Shown one piece after another: positions 8,514 through 16,396 of a stretch of DNA of 64,000 nt. The notes under the pieces are model-generated. The model did not search any database. It worked only from the letters and a program-made list of their open reading frames with translations, and had not been told where the DNA came from. Positions within the stretch are counted from its first letter, which is position 1, and every line of letters starts with the position of its first letter. The DNA is taken from positions 1,052,501-1,116,500 of the forward strand of contig NZ_SDPV01000001.1 in NCBI RefSeq assembly GCF_004135625.1. The letters run 5' to 3'. This DNA is from Pelagerythrobacter rhizovicinus (lineage in GTDB: Bacteria; Pseudomonadota; Alphaproteobacteria; Sphingomonadales; Sphingomonadaceae). A program made the translations under genes and the position numbers.

Positions 8514-9923
8514 TCAGATGTGCAGCGCGCGTCCGTAAGCGCCGAGCACGCTCTCGTGCATCATTTCCGAAAGAGTCGGATGCGGGAAGACCGTCTGCAT
8601 CAGCTCTGCCTCGGTCGTCTCCAACGTCTTGCCGACGGTATAGCCCTGGATCAGCTCGGTGACTTCGGCGCCGATCATATGGGCGCCGAGCAGTTCGCCG
8701 GTCTTCGCGTCGAACACGGTCTTGATGAAGCCTTCCGCCTCGCCCAGCGCGATCGCCTTGCCGTTGCCGATGAAGGGGAAGTTGCCGACCTTCACTTCGT
8801 GACCGGCTTCCTTCGCCTTCGCCTCGGTCATGCCGACGCTGGCGATCTGCGGATGGCAGTAGGTGCAGCCGGGAATGTTGTTGCGGTCGAGCGGGTGCGG
8901 GTGGACGTCCTTGTTGCCCAGCTCCTGCGCGATCGCTTCGGCCGCGGTCACGCCTTCGTGGCTCGCCTTGTGCGCCAGCCACGGCCCCGGCGTGCAGTCG
9001 CCGATCGCCCACAGGCCCTTGGTCTTCGTGCGGCCGTAGGGATCGATCTGAATGAAACCGCGGTCCATCTCGGCGAGCTTCTCGAGCCCGACGTTCTCGG
9101 TGTTGGGCTGAATCCCGACGGCGACGATCACGTGACTGAACTCGGTGTCGGAGGTCTTGCCGTCCTTCGCCTTGATTTTCGCCTTCACGCCGCTCGCGCC
9201 GACCTTCAGGTCCTCGACGCCCGCCCCCGTCATAATCGTCATGCCCTGCTTGGTGAGCGACTTCTCGAGGAAGGTGGAGACGTCCTTGTCCTCCACGGGC
9301 ACGATCCGGTCGAGCATTTCCACAACCGTAACTTCGGCACCCATATCGTTGTAGAAGCTCGCGAATTCGATCCCGATCGCACCGCTGCCGATGACCAGCA
9401 GCTTCTTCGGCATCTCCTGCGGAGTCATCGCATGGCGATAGGTCCAAACGCGCTTCCCGTCGGCCTTCGCGAACGGAAGGTCCCGGGCCCGCGCGCCGGT
9501 CGCGACGATCACGTGCTTCGCCTCCAGCTTCTCCTCGCCCTTGTCGCCTTTGACGGTCATCGAGGTCGGGCCGGTCATGGTCCCCTCGCCCATGTGAACG
9601 GCGATCTTGTTCTTCTTCATCAGGTGCGTGACGCCCTGGTTGAGCTGCTTGGCGACGCCGCGGCTGCGCTTCACCACCGCTTCAAGATCGGCCTCTATCT
9701 CCTTGGCTTTCAGCCCATAATCCTGCGCGTGCTGCATGTAGTGGAAGATCTCGGCCGAGCGCAGGAGCGCCTTGGTCGGAATGCAGCCCCAGTTGAGACA
9801 GATGCCCCCCAGGTTCTCGCGCTCGACGATTGCGGTTTTCAGCCCCAGTTGGGCGCAGCGGATCGCCGCGACATACCCGCCGGGACCCGAACCGAGCACG
9901 ATAACGTCGTATTTGTCAGCCAT
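8514..9923 (-). CDS. lpdA: dihydrolipoyl dehydrogenase (E3)
   Basis: FAD-dependent E3 component that reoxidises dihydrolipoamide and passes electrons to NAD+, serving pyruvate and other 2-oxoacid dehydrogenases. 469 aa. Seen: FAD Rossmann motif VLGSGPGGYVAA (9-20), redox disulfide GICLNWGCIPTK (Cys42/Cys47), NAD-binding VIGSGAIGIEFASF, second FAD motif GLWAIGD, and the catalytic His in FPHPTLSEMMHE near the C-terminus. It follows pdhC, a hypothetical and a thioesterase on the same strand, so it is probably the E3 of the pyruvate complex. Confidence 0.96.
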   Translation of the reverse strand: MADKYDVIVLGSGPGGYVAAIRCAQLGLKTAIVERENLGGICLNWGCIPTKALLRSAEIFHYMQHAQDYGLKAKEIEADLEAVVKRSRGVAKQLNQGVTHLMKKNKIAVHMGEGTMTGPTSMTVKGDKGEEKLEAKHVIVATGARARDLPFAKADGKRVWTYRHAMTPQEMPKKLLVIGSGAIGIEFASFYNDMGAEVTVVEMLDRIVPVEDKDVSTFLEKSLTKQGMTIMTGAGVEDLKVGASGVKAKIKAKDGKTSDTEFSHVIVAVGIQPNTENVGLEKLAEMDRGFIQIDPYGRTKTKGLWAIGDCTPGPWLAHKASHEGVTAAEAIAQELGNKDVHPHPLDRNNIPGCTYCHPQIASVGMTEAKAKEAGHEVKVGNFPFIGNGKAIALGEAEGFIKTVFDAKTGELLGAHMIGAEVTELIQGYTVGKTLETTEAELMQTVFPHPTLSEMMHESVLGAYGRALHI

Positions 9924-10020
9924 TGGTCGAATTGCCTCGTGAAGTCTGATTGGCGCACCCGATCCCTTTCACAGTCGCTACCATGTAGGAAAGGGGAAAA
10001 TCGGGCGTAATAGGATTACC

Positions 10021-10410
10021 TCAGGTGGAAACTTTTCCGGGCAGGACGGCGGTGCGCGGACGATCGTCTTCATCCAGCAGCACGAACTTGAACGTGCCGC
10101 CTGCGACCTTGACCGTCGCCTCGCCATTGCGTTCGCGGGCGACCGATTCGGCGGCGATGGTCAACGAGGTATTCCCCGTCGCCAGCACCTCGCAATAGAC
10201 CGAGAGTTCGTCACCCACCGCCATCGCGCCGGGGAATGCGAAGTCGGTGGCGGAGACGACAACCGCCTTGCCCCGCCCCACACGGCTCGCAAGCGACCCG
10301 GCAGCGAGTGCCATCTGGCTCATCAGCCACCCCCCGAACACGCCCCCATAAGGGTTGGTGTCCGCCGGCATGGCGGTGACGCGGATCATGGGGGCGCCGG
10401 CGGTATTCAT
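10021..10410 (-). CDS. acyl-CoA thioesterase, hotdog fold (YciA/BACH-like)
   Basis: 129 aa hotdog-fold thioesterase, predicted to hydrolyse acyl-CoA to free acid and CoA in the cytoplasm. Seen: MPADTNPYGGVFGGWLMSQMA, the acyl-CoA thioesterase block with the catalytic Asn/Asp region, and VSATDFAFPGAMAVGDELSVYCEV, the second hotdog strand set. ATG 10410 has a GGTGGTGGGG purine-rich stretch upstream. A GTG at 10419 overlapping the previous stop (GTGA) is the alternative start. Sits between pdhC and lpdA, so perhaps co-expressed with acetyl-CoA formation. Confidence 0.86.
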   Translation of the reverse strand: MNTAGAPMIRVTAMPADTNPYGGVFGGWLMSQMALAAGSLASRVGRGKAVVVSATDFAFPGAMAVGDELSVYCEVLATGNTSLTIAAESVARERNGEATVKVAGGTFKFVLLDEDDRPRTAVLPGKVST

Positions 10411-10415
10411 GCCGG

Positions 10416-10817
10416 TCACCCCACCACCAGTTCGAGGTTCTCGGCCAGGACCCAGCCATGGCGGCACGGCCCGTCATACAGGCGGCTCTCCGGCACCGGG
10501 CTGCTGACGCGGCAGTCGCCGAGGTCCTGGAACTCGCCTGAGGGATAGACGATGCCCTGCCACTCGCCATCCGCCTCGCACAGCCAGACGAGCGCCTTGT
10601 GCGGAAGCTTCTCGGCTTCGGGAGCCTCGGGATCGGGGCGCTCGCGCACCGGCTCCTCTTCGTCGTAGGTTGCGATGCGCGCGATCCCTCCGCAGGCATC
10701 CACCCCGGGTCCTTCGCGTCCGATCATCGGCACGCGCACTTCGCCGACCGGTTCGGTCGGGGGCGCGGGCGGACCTATGACCTGCGCGGTCAGCAGGATG
10801 GCGGGCAGCAGGCCCAC
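10416..10817 (-). CDS. hypothetical SH3-like exported protein
   Basis: 133 aa from GTG 10817. I do not recognise a named family. The first 18 residues are hydrophobic (GLLPAILLTAQVIG), resembling a weak signal peptide without the usual basic residues. The C-terminal half has evenly spaced Cys and aromatic residues (WLCEADGEWQGIVYP, DCRVSSPVP, YDGPCRHGWVLAENLELV), a pattern I associate with bacterial SH3-like domains, possibly with two disulfides. The middle is acidic (DEEEPVRERPDPEAPEAEK). An ATG at 10865 would overlap pdhC by 47 nt and is less likely. Located inside the PDH operon. Function unknown. Confidence 0.65.
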   Translation of the reverse strand: MGLLPAILLTAQVIGPPAPPTEPVGEVRVPMIGREGPGVDACGGIARIATYDEEEPVRERPDPEAPEAEKLPHKALVWLCEADGEWQGIVYPSGEFQDLGDCRVSSPVPESRLYDGPCRHGWVLAENLELVVG

Positions 10818-10818
10818 G

Positions 10819-12165
10819 TCAGACGAGAAGCCCCATCGGATTCTCGACCAGGTTCCTGAAGGCATCCATCAGCTTCGCGCCGTCGACACCATCGATCGCG
10901 CGGTGATCGAAACTGCCGGTGGCGGTCATCATCGTGGCGACGCCAAGCGCGCCATCGATCACATGAGGCCGCTTCTCGCCCGCGCCGACCGCCAGGATCA
11001 TCGCCTGCGGCGGATTGATCACGGCGTCGAACTGCTTGGTCCCGAACATGCCGAGGTTCGAGATCGAGGCCGTGCCGCCCTGATACTCGTGCGGCTGCAG
11101 CTTGCCGTCGCGCGCCTTGCCCGCGAGCTCCTTCATCTCGGTCGAGATCTGCGCCAGGCCCTTGCGTCCGGCATCGACCACGATTGGAGTGATCAGTCCG
11201 CTCGGCGCCGCAACCGCAACGGAAATATCCTGCCGCGTGTACTGGTGGAGCTCGTCGCCCTGGAAGCTGACGTTGCACTGCGGCACGCGCTGCAGTGCCC
11301 GCGCGAGAGCCTTGATCAGGAGATCGTTGACCGAGAGCTTGACGCCGTCTGCCTCGAGGCTGGCGTTGAGCTCCCCGCGCAGCTTCAGCAGCGCGTCGAG
11401 CCGCACGTCCACCGTGAGGTAGATGTGCGGGATCGTCTGCTTTGCTTCCGTCAGCCTGCGCGCGATGACCTTGCGCACGTTGTTGAGCTTCTGTGCCTCG
11501 TAAGGCGCGCCGAATTCGCTCTGCTGGGCGCCCGCAGGGGCAGCGGCCTTTGCCGGCTCCGCGGCCTTGGAAGGAGCTTGCGCCTGCGCGGTGGCCGCCG
11601 GCGCACTCTCGACATCCGTCTTCACGATTCGCCCGTTCGGCCCGCTTCCCTTGACCGAGGCGAGATCGATTCCCTTCTGCTCGGCGATGCGCTTCGCGAG
11701 CGGAGAAGCGATAATCCGGTCGCCCTCTACCTTGGGTGCGGCAGGAGCCTTTTTCGCCTGAGCCCCCGCGGAGGCGGGGGCCTCGGGCTGTGCGTCGGAC
11801 GGTTTTTCTTCACCGCCCGAGGCCCCAGCCTTCGCTGTGGCTTCGTCCTTCTTTTCGCTCTCTTCGCTCTTGGCGGACTTCGATTCCGCCGACGTCGCCG
11901 CCTTCGCCTCTTCGGGGTCTTCGTCCTCGCCCGCAAGCGTGGCGATCACGGTCCCGACTTTCACACCCTCCGTGCCTTCGGGCACCTCGATCTTGACGAT
12001 CGTTCCCTCGTCGACCGCTTCGAATTCCATTGTCGCCTTGTCGGTCTCGATCTCGGCCATCACGTCGCCGGCGCTGACCTGATCGCCCTCTTTCACGAGC
12101 CATCGGGCGAGCGTGCCCTCCTCCATGGTGGGCGAAAGGGCGGGCATCTTGATCGGCGTGGGCAT
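10819..12165 (-). CDS. pdhC: pyruvate dehydrogenase complex dihydrolipoamide acetyltransferase (E2)
   Basis: Core of the pyruvate dehydrogenase complex, transferring the acetyl group from lipoamide to CoA. 448 aa from ATG 12165 (longer frame upstream lacks family support). Seen in order: one lipoyl domain with lipoylated Lys43 in [10 protein letters not shown], a long Ala/Lys/Glu/Pro linker (about 80-145), a peripheral-subunit-binding domain (about 150-185), a second Ala/Pro linker, and the acetyltransferase domain with the catalytic HRAIDG (His421). Within the first linker, codons for residues 128-135 coincide with a palindromic REP-like repeat. Followed by the SH3-like gene, thioesterase and lpdA. 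The E1 genes are not adjacent. Confidence 0.95.
   Translation of the reverse strand: MPTPIKMPALSPTMEEGTLARWLVKEGDQVSAGDVMAEIETDKATMEFEAVDEGTIVKIEVPEGTEGVKVGTVIATLAGEDEDPEEAKAATSAESKSAKSEESEKKDEATAKAGASGGEEKPSDAQPEAPASAGAQAKKAPAAPKVEGDRIIASPLAKRIAEQKGIDLASVKGSGPNGRIVKTDVESAPAATAQAQAPSKAAEPAKAAAPAGAQQSEFGAPYEAQKLNNVRKVIARRLTEAKQTIPHIYLTVDVRLDALLKLRGELNASLEADGVKLSVNDLLIKALARALQRVPQCNVSFQGDELHQYTRQDISVAVAAPSGLITPIVVDAGRKGLAQISTEMKELAGKARDGKLQPHEYQGGTASISNLGMFGTKQFDAVINPPQAMILAVGAGEKRPHVIDGALGVATMMTATGSFDHRAIDGVDGAKLMDAFRNLVENPMGLLV
11763..11784. repeat. REP-like palindrome inside the pdhC linker
   Basis: The 22-nt stretch containing CCCCCGC-GGAG-GCGGGGG followed by CCTC matches, at 21 of 22 positions, the reverse complement of 38506-38527 upstream of hemW. 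Here it lies in frame in pdhC and encodes residues 128-135 (EAPASAGA) of the flexible linker. Confidence 0.6.
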
Positions 12166-12281
12166 GTTTACGTCGGGTCCTCGCGAATTTTTCGGCCCTG
12201 CTCTGGCCAATTTGGCGCGCACGGGCAAGGTCCTTGCGCGGAATACGATTTCATCGGATACCCGACGCCGGAGGGCAATGC

Positions 12282-12734
12282 ATGCGGGTCTATCTCGTGA
12301 TCATGGACGAGACCGAGGAAGCGCGCAAAGCGCTGCGGTTCGCCGCGCGCCGCGCGTCGGCGACCGGCGGCGCGGTGCATATCCTCGCGCTGGTCCAGCC
12401 GCAGAGCTTCAACGCCTTCGGCGGCGTCCAGGCGACGATCGAGCAGGAAGCCCGCGATCGTGCCGAAGTCATGGCCACGAGCGCCGCAGGCAATCTCTAC
12501 TCCGAAAGCGGCAAGATGCCGACCATCGCGGTGCGGGTCGGCGAAGGACAGGCGGTGATCAAGGAATACCTTGCCGAGCATCCGGAGGTCGCCGCACTGG
12601 TGCTGGGCTCGGCAGCGGAGGGAGGGCCTGGGCCGCTCGTGACGCATTTTTCCGCGCACGCCGGCTCGCTGCCCTGCCCTCTCTTCGTGATCCCGGGCTC
12701 TCTGAGCTCGGAAGCAATCGACCAGTTGAGCTAG
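12282..12734 (+). CDS. universal stress protein (UspA family)
   Basis: 150 aa single Usp domain. Seen: N-terminal beta strand [21 protein letters not shown] (Asp at the usual nucleotide-site position), the helix [12 protein letters not shown], and the C-terminal strand with [16 protein letters not shown], matching the GxxG-x9-G(S/T) nucleotide-binding region only loosely, so ATP binding is uncertain. ATG 12282 is preceded by GGAGGG with 6-nt spacing, which decides against the longer upstream frame. Divergent from pdhC. Its TAG shares CTAG with the stop of the convergent membrane protein gene. Confidence 0.88.
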   Translation: MRVYLVIMDETEEARKALRFAARRASATGGAVHILALVQPQSFNAFGGVQATIEQEARDRAEVMATSAAGNLYSESGKMPTIAVRVGEGQAVIKEYLAEHPEVAALVLGSAAEGGPGPLVTHFSAHAGSLPCPLFVIPGSLSSEAIDQLS

Positions 12735-13120
12735 GCGGCGGAAGGCCGCGCGCCGAGCGCCTTCAGGCCCCGCCATTCGAGAATCACGAACAGCTCGACC
12801 ACGATCGCCTGCGCAATGATGACGGCATGGCCGAGTCCGGTCAGCGCGTTGAGGTGGAGCAGCCAGACCGCCAGGCTGGCGAGCACCCATCCGGCGTTAC
12901 CGATGACCACAACTGCCAGCAGCGGACGCGACGGCCTGTAAGCGAGGAACGCCAGTAGCGCCGCCACCGGCAGGCAGATCCACCCCGCTGTGGCAACAAT
13001 CGTGGTGGGCAGGCCCAGCAGACTCGCCACGGTAGCAGTGGTACCCACGCAGAGCGCGAAGAAGAGCGTACAGCTCGCCGCGTCGAGGACCAGGGCTTGC
13101 GTAAGAGTGATATTGCGCAT
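12731..13120 (-). CDS. small four-helix membrane protein, unknown function
   Basis: 129 aa from ATG 13120. Four hydrophobic segments, at about residues 10-34, 38-58, 64-84 and 92-114, fill nearly the whole protein, with a short basic C-terminus. No motif I recognise. Divergently transcribed from the MmyB-type HTH regulator with a 110-bp gap that holds an inverted and a direct repeat, an arrangement often seen for a regulator and its target. Stop codon overlaps that of the universal stress protein. An upstream ATG (13213) would add a Cys-rich tail across the regulator's control region and is unlikely. Confidence 0.75.
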   Translation of the reverse strand: MRNITLTQALVLDAASCTLFFALCVGTTATVASLLGLPTTIVATAGWICLPVAALLAFLAYRPSRPLLAVVVIGNAGWVLASLAVWLLHLNALTGLGHAVIIAQAIVVELFVILEWRGLKALGARPSAA

Positions 13121-13178
13121 GTGCTTTACTCCGTTGGTTGGACAAGCGCATTGGTCGCAGGCGCAGTGAGGCAAGTCG

Positions 13179-13195
13179 ATTACCTGGCGGGTAAT
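13179..13195. promoter_or_regulatory. candidate HTH-regulator operator (inverted repeat)
   Basis: ATTACC-N5-GGTAAT, a perfect 6-bp inverted repeat in the 110-bp divergent gap between the membrane protein and the HTH regulator, 36 nt before the regulator ATG. Position fits an auto-operator. Inference only. Confidence 0.4.
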
Positions 13196-13197
13196 GG

Positions 13198-13215
13198 TGC
13201 TCACACTGCTCACAC
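13198..13215. repeat. tandem direct repeat TGCTCACAC x2
   Basis: Two perfect abutting copies of TGCTCACAC (13198-13206 and 13207-13215), ending 15 nt before the regulator ATG and next to the inverted repeat. May be part of the same control region or simply a short tandem duplication. Confidence 0.5.
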
Positions 13216-13230
13216 GATAGGAAATATCCC

Positions 13231-14013
13231 ATGGAACAGGCCCCTCTTGGTGAGATGCTGCGCGAATGGCGCGCGCGGCGGAAAGTCAGTCAGCTCGACC
13301 TCGCGCTCGCGAGCGAGATATCCGCCCGGCACCTCAGCTTCATCGAAACGGGCCGCAGCGCGCCGAGCACTTCGGTGATCGACCGTCTAGCGCGCGAGCT
13401 GGGTATGCCGATGCGCGCGCATAATGCGATGCGGATCGCCGCCGGATATGCCCCCGCGCATCGCGAGCGGCCGCTCGACGATCCGCAGCTCAGCGATGCA
13501 CGGGCGATCGTCGAGCAGGTTCTCGCGGGCCATGAGCCCTACCCCGCCCTCGCTGTCGACCGGGCGTGGAATCTGGTCGCGGCCAACGCGGCCCTGCCGC
13601 TGCTGCTGGCCGGAGTTGCACCCGAACTGCTCGAGCCGCCGGTCAACGTGCTGCGTGTCGCTCTCGATCCGCGCGGCATCGCGCCGCAGATCGCGAACTT
13701 CGCCGAATGGCGCGCGCATCTGCTCGCGCGGCTTTCGGCACAGATCGAGGCGACCGGCGACCCGGTGCTCGAGCGACTCGAAGCCGAGCTGCGTGCAATC
13801 CCCTATCGCTCGCCCGGCCCGCCGCCGCAGGCGCATGGCGGTGCGATCGCAGTACCGTTGCAGCTCGACACCCCGCATGGGCGCCTGTCGTTCATCTCGA
13901 CTACGACGGTGTTCGGATCACCTCTCGACATCACGCTGTCGGAAATCGCGATCGAAGCATTCTTCCCCGCGGATCGCGAAACCGGCGAGCGCCTTCGCGC
14001 CGCGCTCGGCTAG
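13231..14013 (+). CDS. XRE-family transcriptional regulator with MmyB-like ligand-binding domain
   Basis: 260 aa cytoplasmic regulator. Residues 5-62 form a Cro/C1-type helix-turn-helix (LREWRARRKVSQLDLALASEI, then SFIETGRSAPS as recognition helix region). The rest matches the MmyB-like domain, a PAS-like pocket reported to bind fatty acids in Streptomyces family members: YPALAVDRAWNLVAANAALP near 108-127 and the C-terminal WxxH/TP-like block LDTPHGRLSFISTTTVFGSPLDITLSELAIE-type region. Target unknown; the divergent membrane protein gene is the obvious candidate. Stop codon overlaps that of rnr (CTAG shared). Confidence 0.9.
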   Translation: MEQAPLGEMLREWRARRKVSQLDLALASEISARHLSFIETGRSAPSTSVIDRLARELGMPMRAHNAMRIAAGYAPAHRERPLDDPQLSDARAIVEQVLAGHEPYPALAVDRAWNLVAANAALPLLLAGVAPELLEPPVNVLRVALDPRGIAPQIANFAEWRAHLLARLSAQIEATGDPVLERLEAELRAIPYRSPGPPPQAHGGAIAVPLQLDTPHGRLSFISTTTVFGSPLDITLSEIAIEAFFPADRETGERLRAALG

Positions 14014-16283
14014 CGTTTCTTGCCGCGTCCCTGATGGCGGATATTGCCCGGACGCCCCCGCTTGCCCTGAACGAACTTGCCGGTCTTCCGCCCGCGCGGA
14101 GCAGAGCGATCGCCGCGCGGTTCGATCGCGCTGCCGTCGGCATTGAGCGGTTCGAACTTGAGGGCGCCGGTGAGTGGGTTCGCTTCGCCGAGCTTCAGTT
14201 TGAGCCGGTCCCCGCTCGCATAGCGCGTGCCGCTGTCCGCCCCAACCAGAGCCTGCGCCGCCTCGTCGTAGTAGAAATGCTCCGCACCAAGGGTCGAGAC
14301 CGGCACGAGTCCGTCGCCGCCAAGCCCCATGATGGTGGCGAAGAAGCCGAATGGCTGCACGCCCGTGATGCGCGTCTCGAACGTTTCGCCCACCCGTCCC
14401 GCAAGCCAGGCTGCGACATATCGGTCGATCGTGTCGCGTTCGGCTTCCATCGCGCGGCGTTCGGCTGCGCTGATCGCGTCCGAGACCTTGGACAGATCGT
14501 CGCGATCGCGGTCAGACAGGCCCGTCGTAGGCGGTATGGCGCCGCCTTTGGGCGCCGGTTGCTCGAGCCCGAACGCATCCACCAGCGCGCGGTGCACGAG
14601 CAGGTCGGCGTAGCGTCGGATCGGTGACGTGAAGTGCGCGTAGGAGCCCAGCGCGAGGCCGAAGTGCCCGGCGTTCTGCGGGCCGTAATAGGCCTGCGTC
14701 TGCGTGCGCAGCACGGCTTCCATCACCTGCGCCTTCTCGCTCTCGTCGGTCACGTCCTTGAGCATGCGGTTGAACAGGCCGGGCGTGATGACCTGGCCCA
14801 GCGCCAGCGTTCGGCCGAAGGTGGCGAGATAGTCCTTTAGCGCGACCAGCTTCTCTCGGCTCGGCGGCTCGTGGACGCGGTAGACGACAGGCGCGGTCTT
14901 GCTCTCCAGCGCCTTGGCCGCAGCGACGTTCGCTGCGATCATGAAATCCTCGACCACGCGGTGCGCGTCGAGCCGTTCGCGGACGGCGATCTCGGCGATC
15001 TTGCCCTGCTCGTCGAGCACCACCCGCCGCTCCGGCAGTTCGAGCTCGAGCGGATCCCGTGCGTTGCGGGCAGCGAACAGCAGCTTCCATGCGCCCCACA
15101 GGTGCTGCAGGTGTTCTGGGGCCTCGCCCTCGTCGATCGCCTTCTGCGCATCCTCGTAGGCGACGTTGTGGGCAATCCGCACCAGCGCGCGGGTGAAGCG
15201 CCACTTGGTCACCTTGCCTTCCGGCGAGATACGCAAGTGGCAGGCCATCGCCGCGCGGTCCTGGTCCTGCTTGAGCGAGCAGACGTCGGCACTCAGCACT
15301 TCCGGCAGCATCGGCACGACGCGGTCGGGAAAATAGACTGAATTGCCGCGCTTGCGTGCCTCACGGTCGATCTGACCGCCGGGCCGGACGTAGAAACTCA
15401 CATCGGCAATCGCGACGAGTGCGCGGTAACCGCCTTCGCCGTCAGGCTCGGCCCAGATCGCATCGTCGTGATCGCGCGCGTCGGCCGGGTCGATCGCGAC
15501 GATCGGCAGGTGGCGCAGATCCTCGCGCTTGTCCTCGCTTAGCGGCAGCTCGGCCGCACGCTCGGCTTCTTCGATCGTGGCTTCGGGGAAAATGTGCGGG
15601 ATACCGTGCTTGGCAATGGCGATGAGCGAGAAGCTGCGCGGTTCGAGCGGATCGCCGAGCACCTCGACCACGTTGACTCCCGAACGCGGCGACCGTCCGG
15701 CAGGTTCGGCGAGGACGAGTTGCCCTTCCTCCGCCCCGCCGAGATCGGCGATCGGCGATGAATTGCGCACCCGCTTGTCGACCGGCGCCAGCCAGCCTTT
15801 CCCACTCGCGTCGATCTCGACCACGCCCATCAGTCCCTCGGTGCGGGCCGGGAGCTTCTTCATGACGTGCGCTTTCCACCCGCGTCCCGTTTCTTCGGTA
15901 CGCGCGAGCACGCGGTCGCCGGTCTTCAGTGCCGCCTGCCGAGTCTTGCCCTTCTTTCCCTCGATGACGCGCAGCCGCGGAGGCGGGCTTCCATCGTCGG
16001 GCTGCCAGGCATCGGGGATCGCGAAGGCTTCGCCGTCGTCGATCTCGACCACGCGCAGGACGGTGACCTTGGGCACTCCGCCCATCCGGTGATAGGCGGT
16101 TTTCTTGCCGTCGATCAGGCCTTCCTCGGCCATGTCCTTCAGGCGCTTCTTCAGCGCGATCTTCTCCTGCCCCTTGAGGCCGAAAGCCTTGGCGATCTCA
16201 CGCTTGCCCGCAGGGGTGTCCGAGGTCTGGATGAATTCGAGGATCTGCTCGCGCGAGGGCAAGCCTTGGGTGTAGCGGGCCAT
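14010..16283 (-). CDS. rnr: ribonuclease R
   Basis: Processive 3'-5' exoribonuclease that degrades structured RNA, RNase II/R family. 757 aa. Seen: N-terminal winged-helix region (SREQILEFIQTSDTPAGKREIAKAF-type), cold-shock-like OB domains up to about residue 240, the RNB catalytic core with Asp cluster IDPADARDHDDAIWAE near 265-280 and SPIRRYADLLVHRAL near 553, an S1 domain around 635-715, and a basic tail rich in Arg/Gly/Lys. Length and order are normal. The ATG at 16283 is the only sensible start. Confidence 0.96.
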   Translation of the reverse strand: MARYTQGLPSREQILEFIQTSDTPAGKREIAKAFGLKGQEKIALKKRLKDMAEEGLIDGKKTAYHRMGGVPKVTVLRVVEIDDGEAFAIPDAWQPDDGSPPPRLRVIEGKKGKTRQAALKTGDRVLARTEETGRGWKAHVMKKLPARTEGLMGVVEIDASGKGWLAPVDKRVRNSSPIADLGGAEEGQLVLAEPAGRSPRSGVNVVEVLGDPLEPRSFSLIAIAKHGIPHIFPEATIEEAERAAELPLSEDKREDLRHLPIVAIDPADARDHDDAIWAEPDGEGGYRALVAIADVSFYVRPGGQIDREARKRGNSVYFPDRVVPMLPEVLSADVCSLKQDQDRAAMACHLRISPEGKVTKWRFTRALVRIAHNVAYEDAQKAIDEGEAPEHLQHLWGAWKLLFAARNARDPLELELPERRVVLDEQGKIAEIAVRERLDAHRVVEDFMIAANVAAAKALESKTAPVVYRVHEPPSREKLVALKDYLATFGRTLALGQVITPGLFNRMLKDVTDESEKAQVMEAVLRTQTQAYYGPQNAGHFGLALGSYAHFTSPIRRYADLLVHRALVDAFGLEQPAPKGGAIPPTTGLSDRDRDDLSKVSDAISAAERRAMEAERDTIDRYVAAWLAGRVGETFETRITGVQPFGFFATIMGLGGDGLVPVSTLGAEHFYYDEAAQALVGADSGTRYASGDRLKLKLGEANPLTGALKFEPLNADGSAIEPRGDRSAPRGRKTGKFVQGKRGRPGNIRHQGRGKKR

Positions 16284-16306
16284 GGCCGTGCCCTATGCCT
16301 CCGGTC

Positions 16307-16332
16307 CGTTCATGTCGAGCGAAGTCAGAACG
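16307..16332. repeat. short imperfect inverted repeat of dispersed type
   Basis: CGTTC...GAACG enclosing ATGTCGAGCGAAGTC, in the 113-bp gap between the M28 peptidase and rnr. The core resembles a dispersed intergenic repeat I associate with sphingomonad genomes; only one copy is seen here, so the class is a guess. Confidence 0.3.
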
Positions 16333-16396
16333 CCGGAATGCGTGCCCGGCCCCGCCCCTTCCGCTGCGCAGGCAGCTTGGACTCAATACGATTGGA

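Noticed and set aside
9924-10020. CCCTTTC/GAAAGGG inverted repeat before lpdA
   Set aside because: The 18-nt loop, lack of a T-tract and position before a start codon do not support a terminator, and no promoter or riboswitch pattern could be made out.
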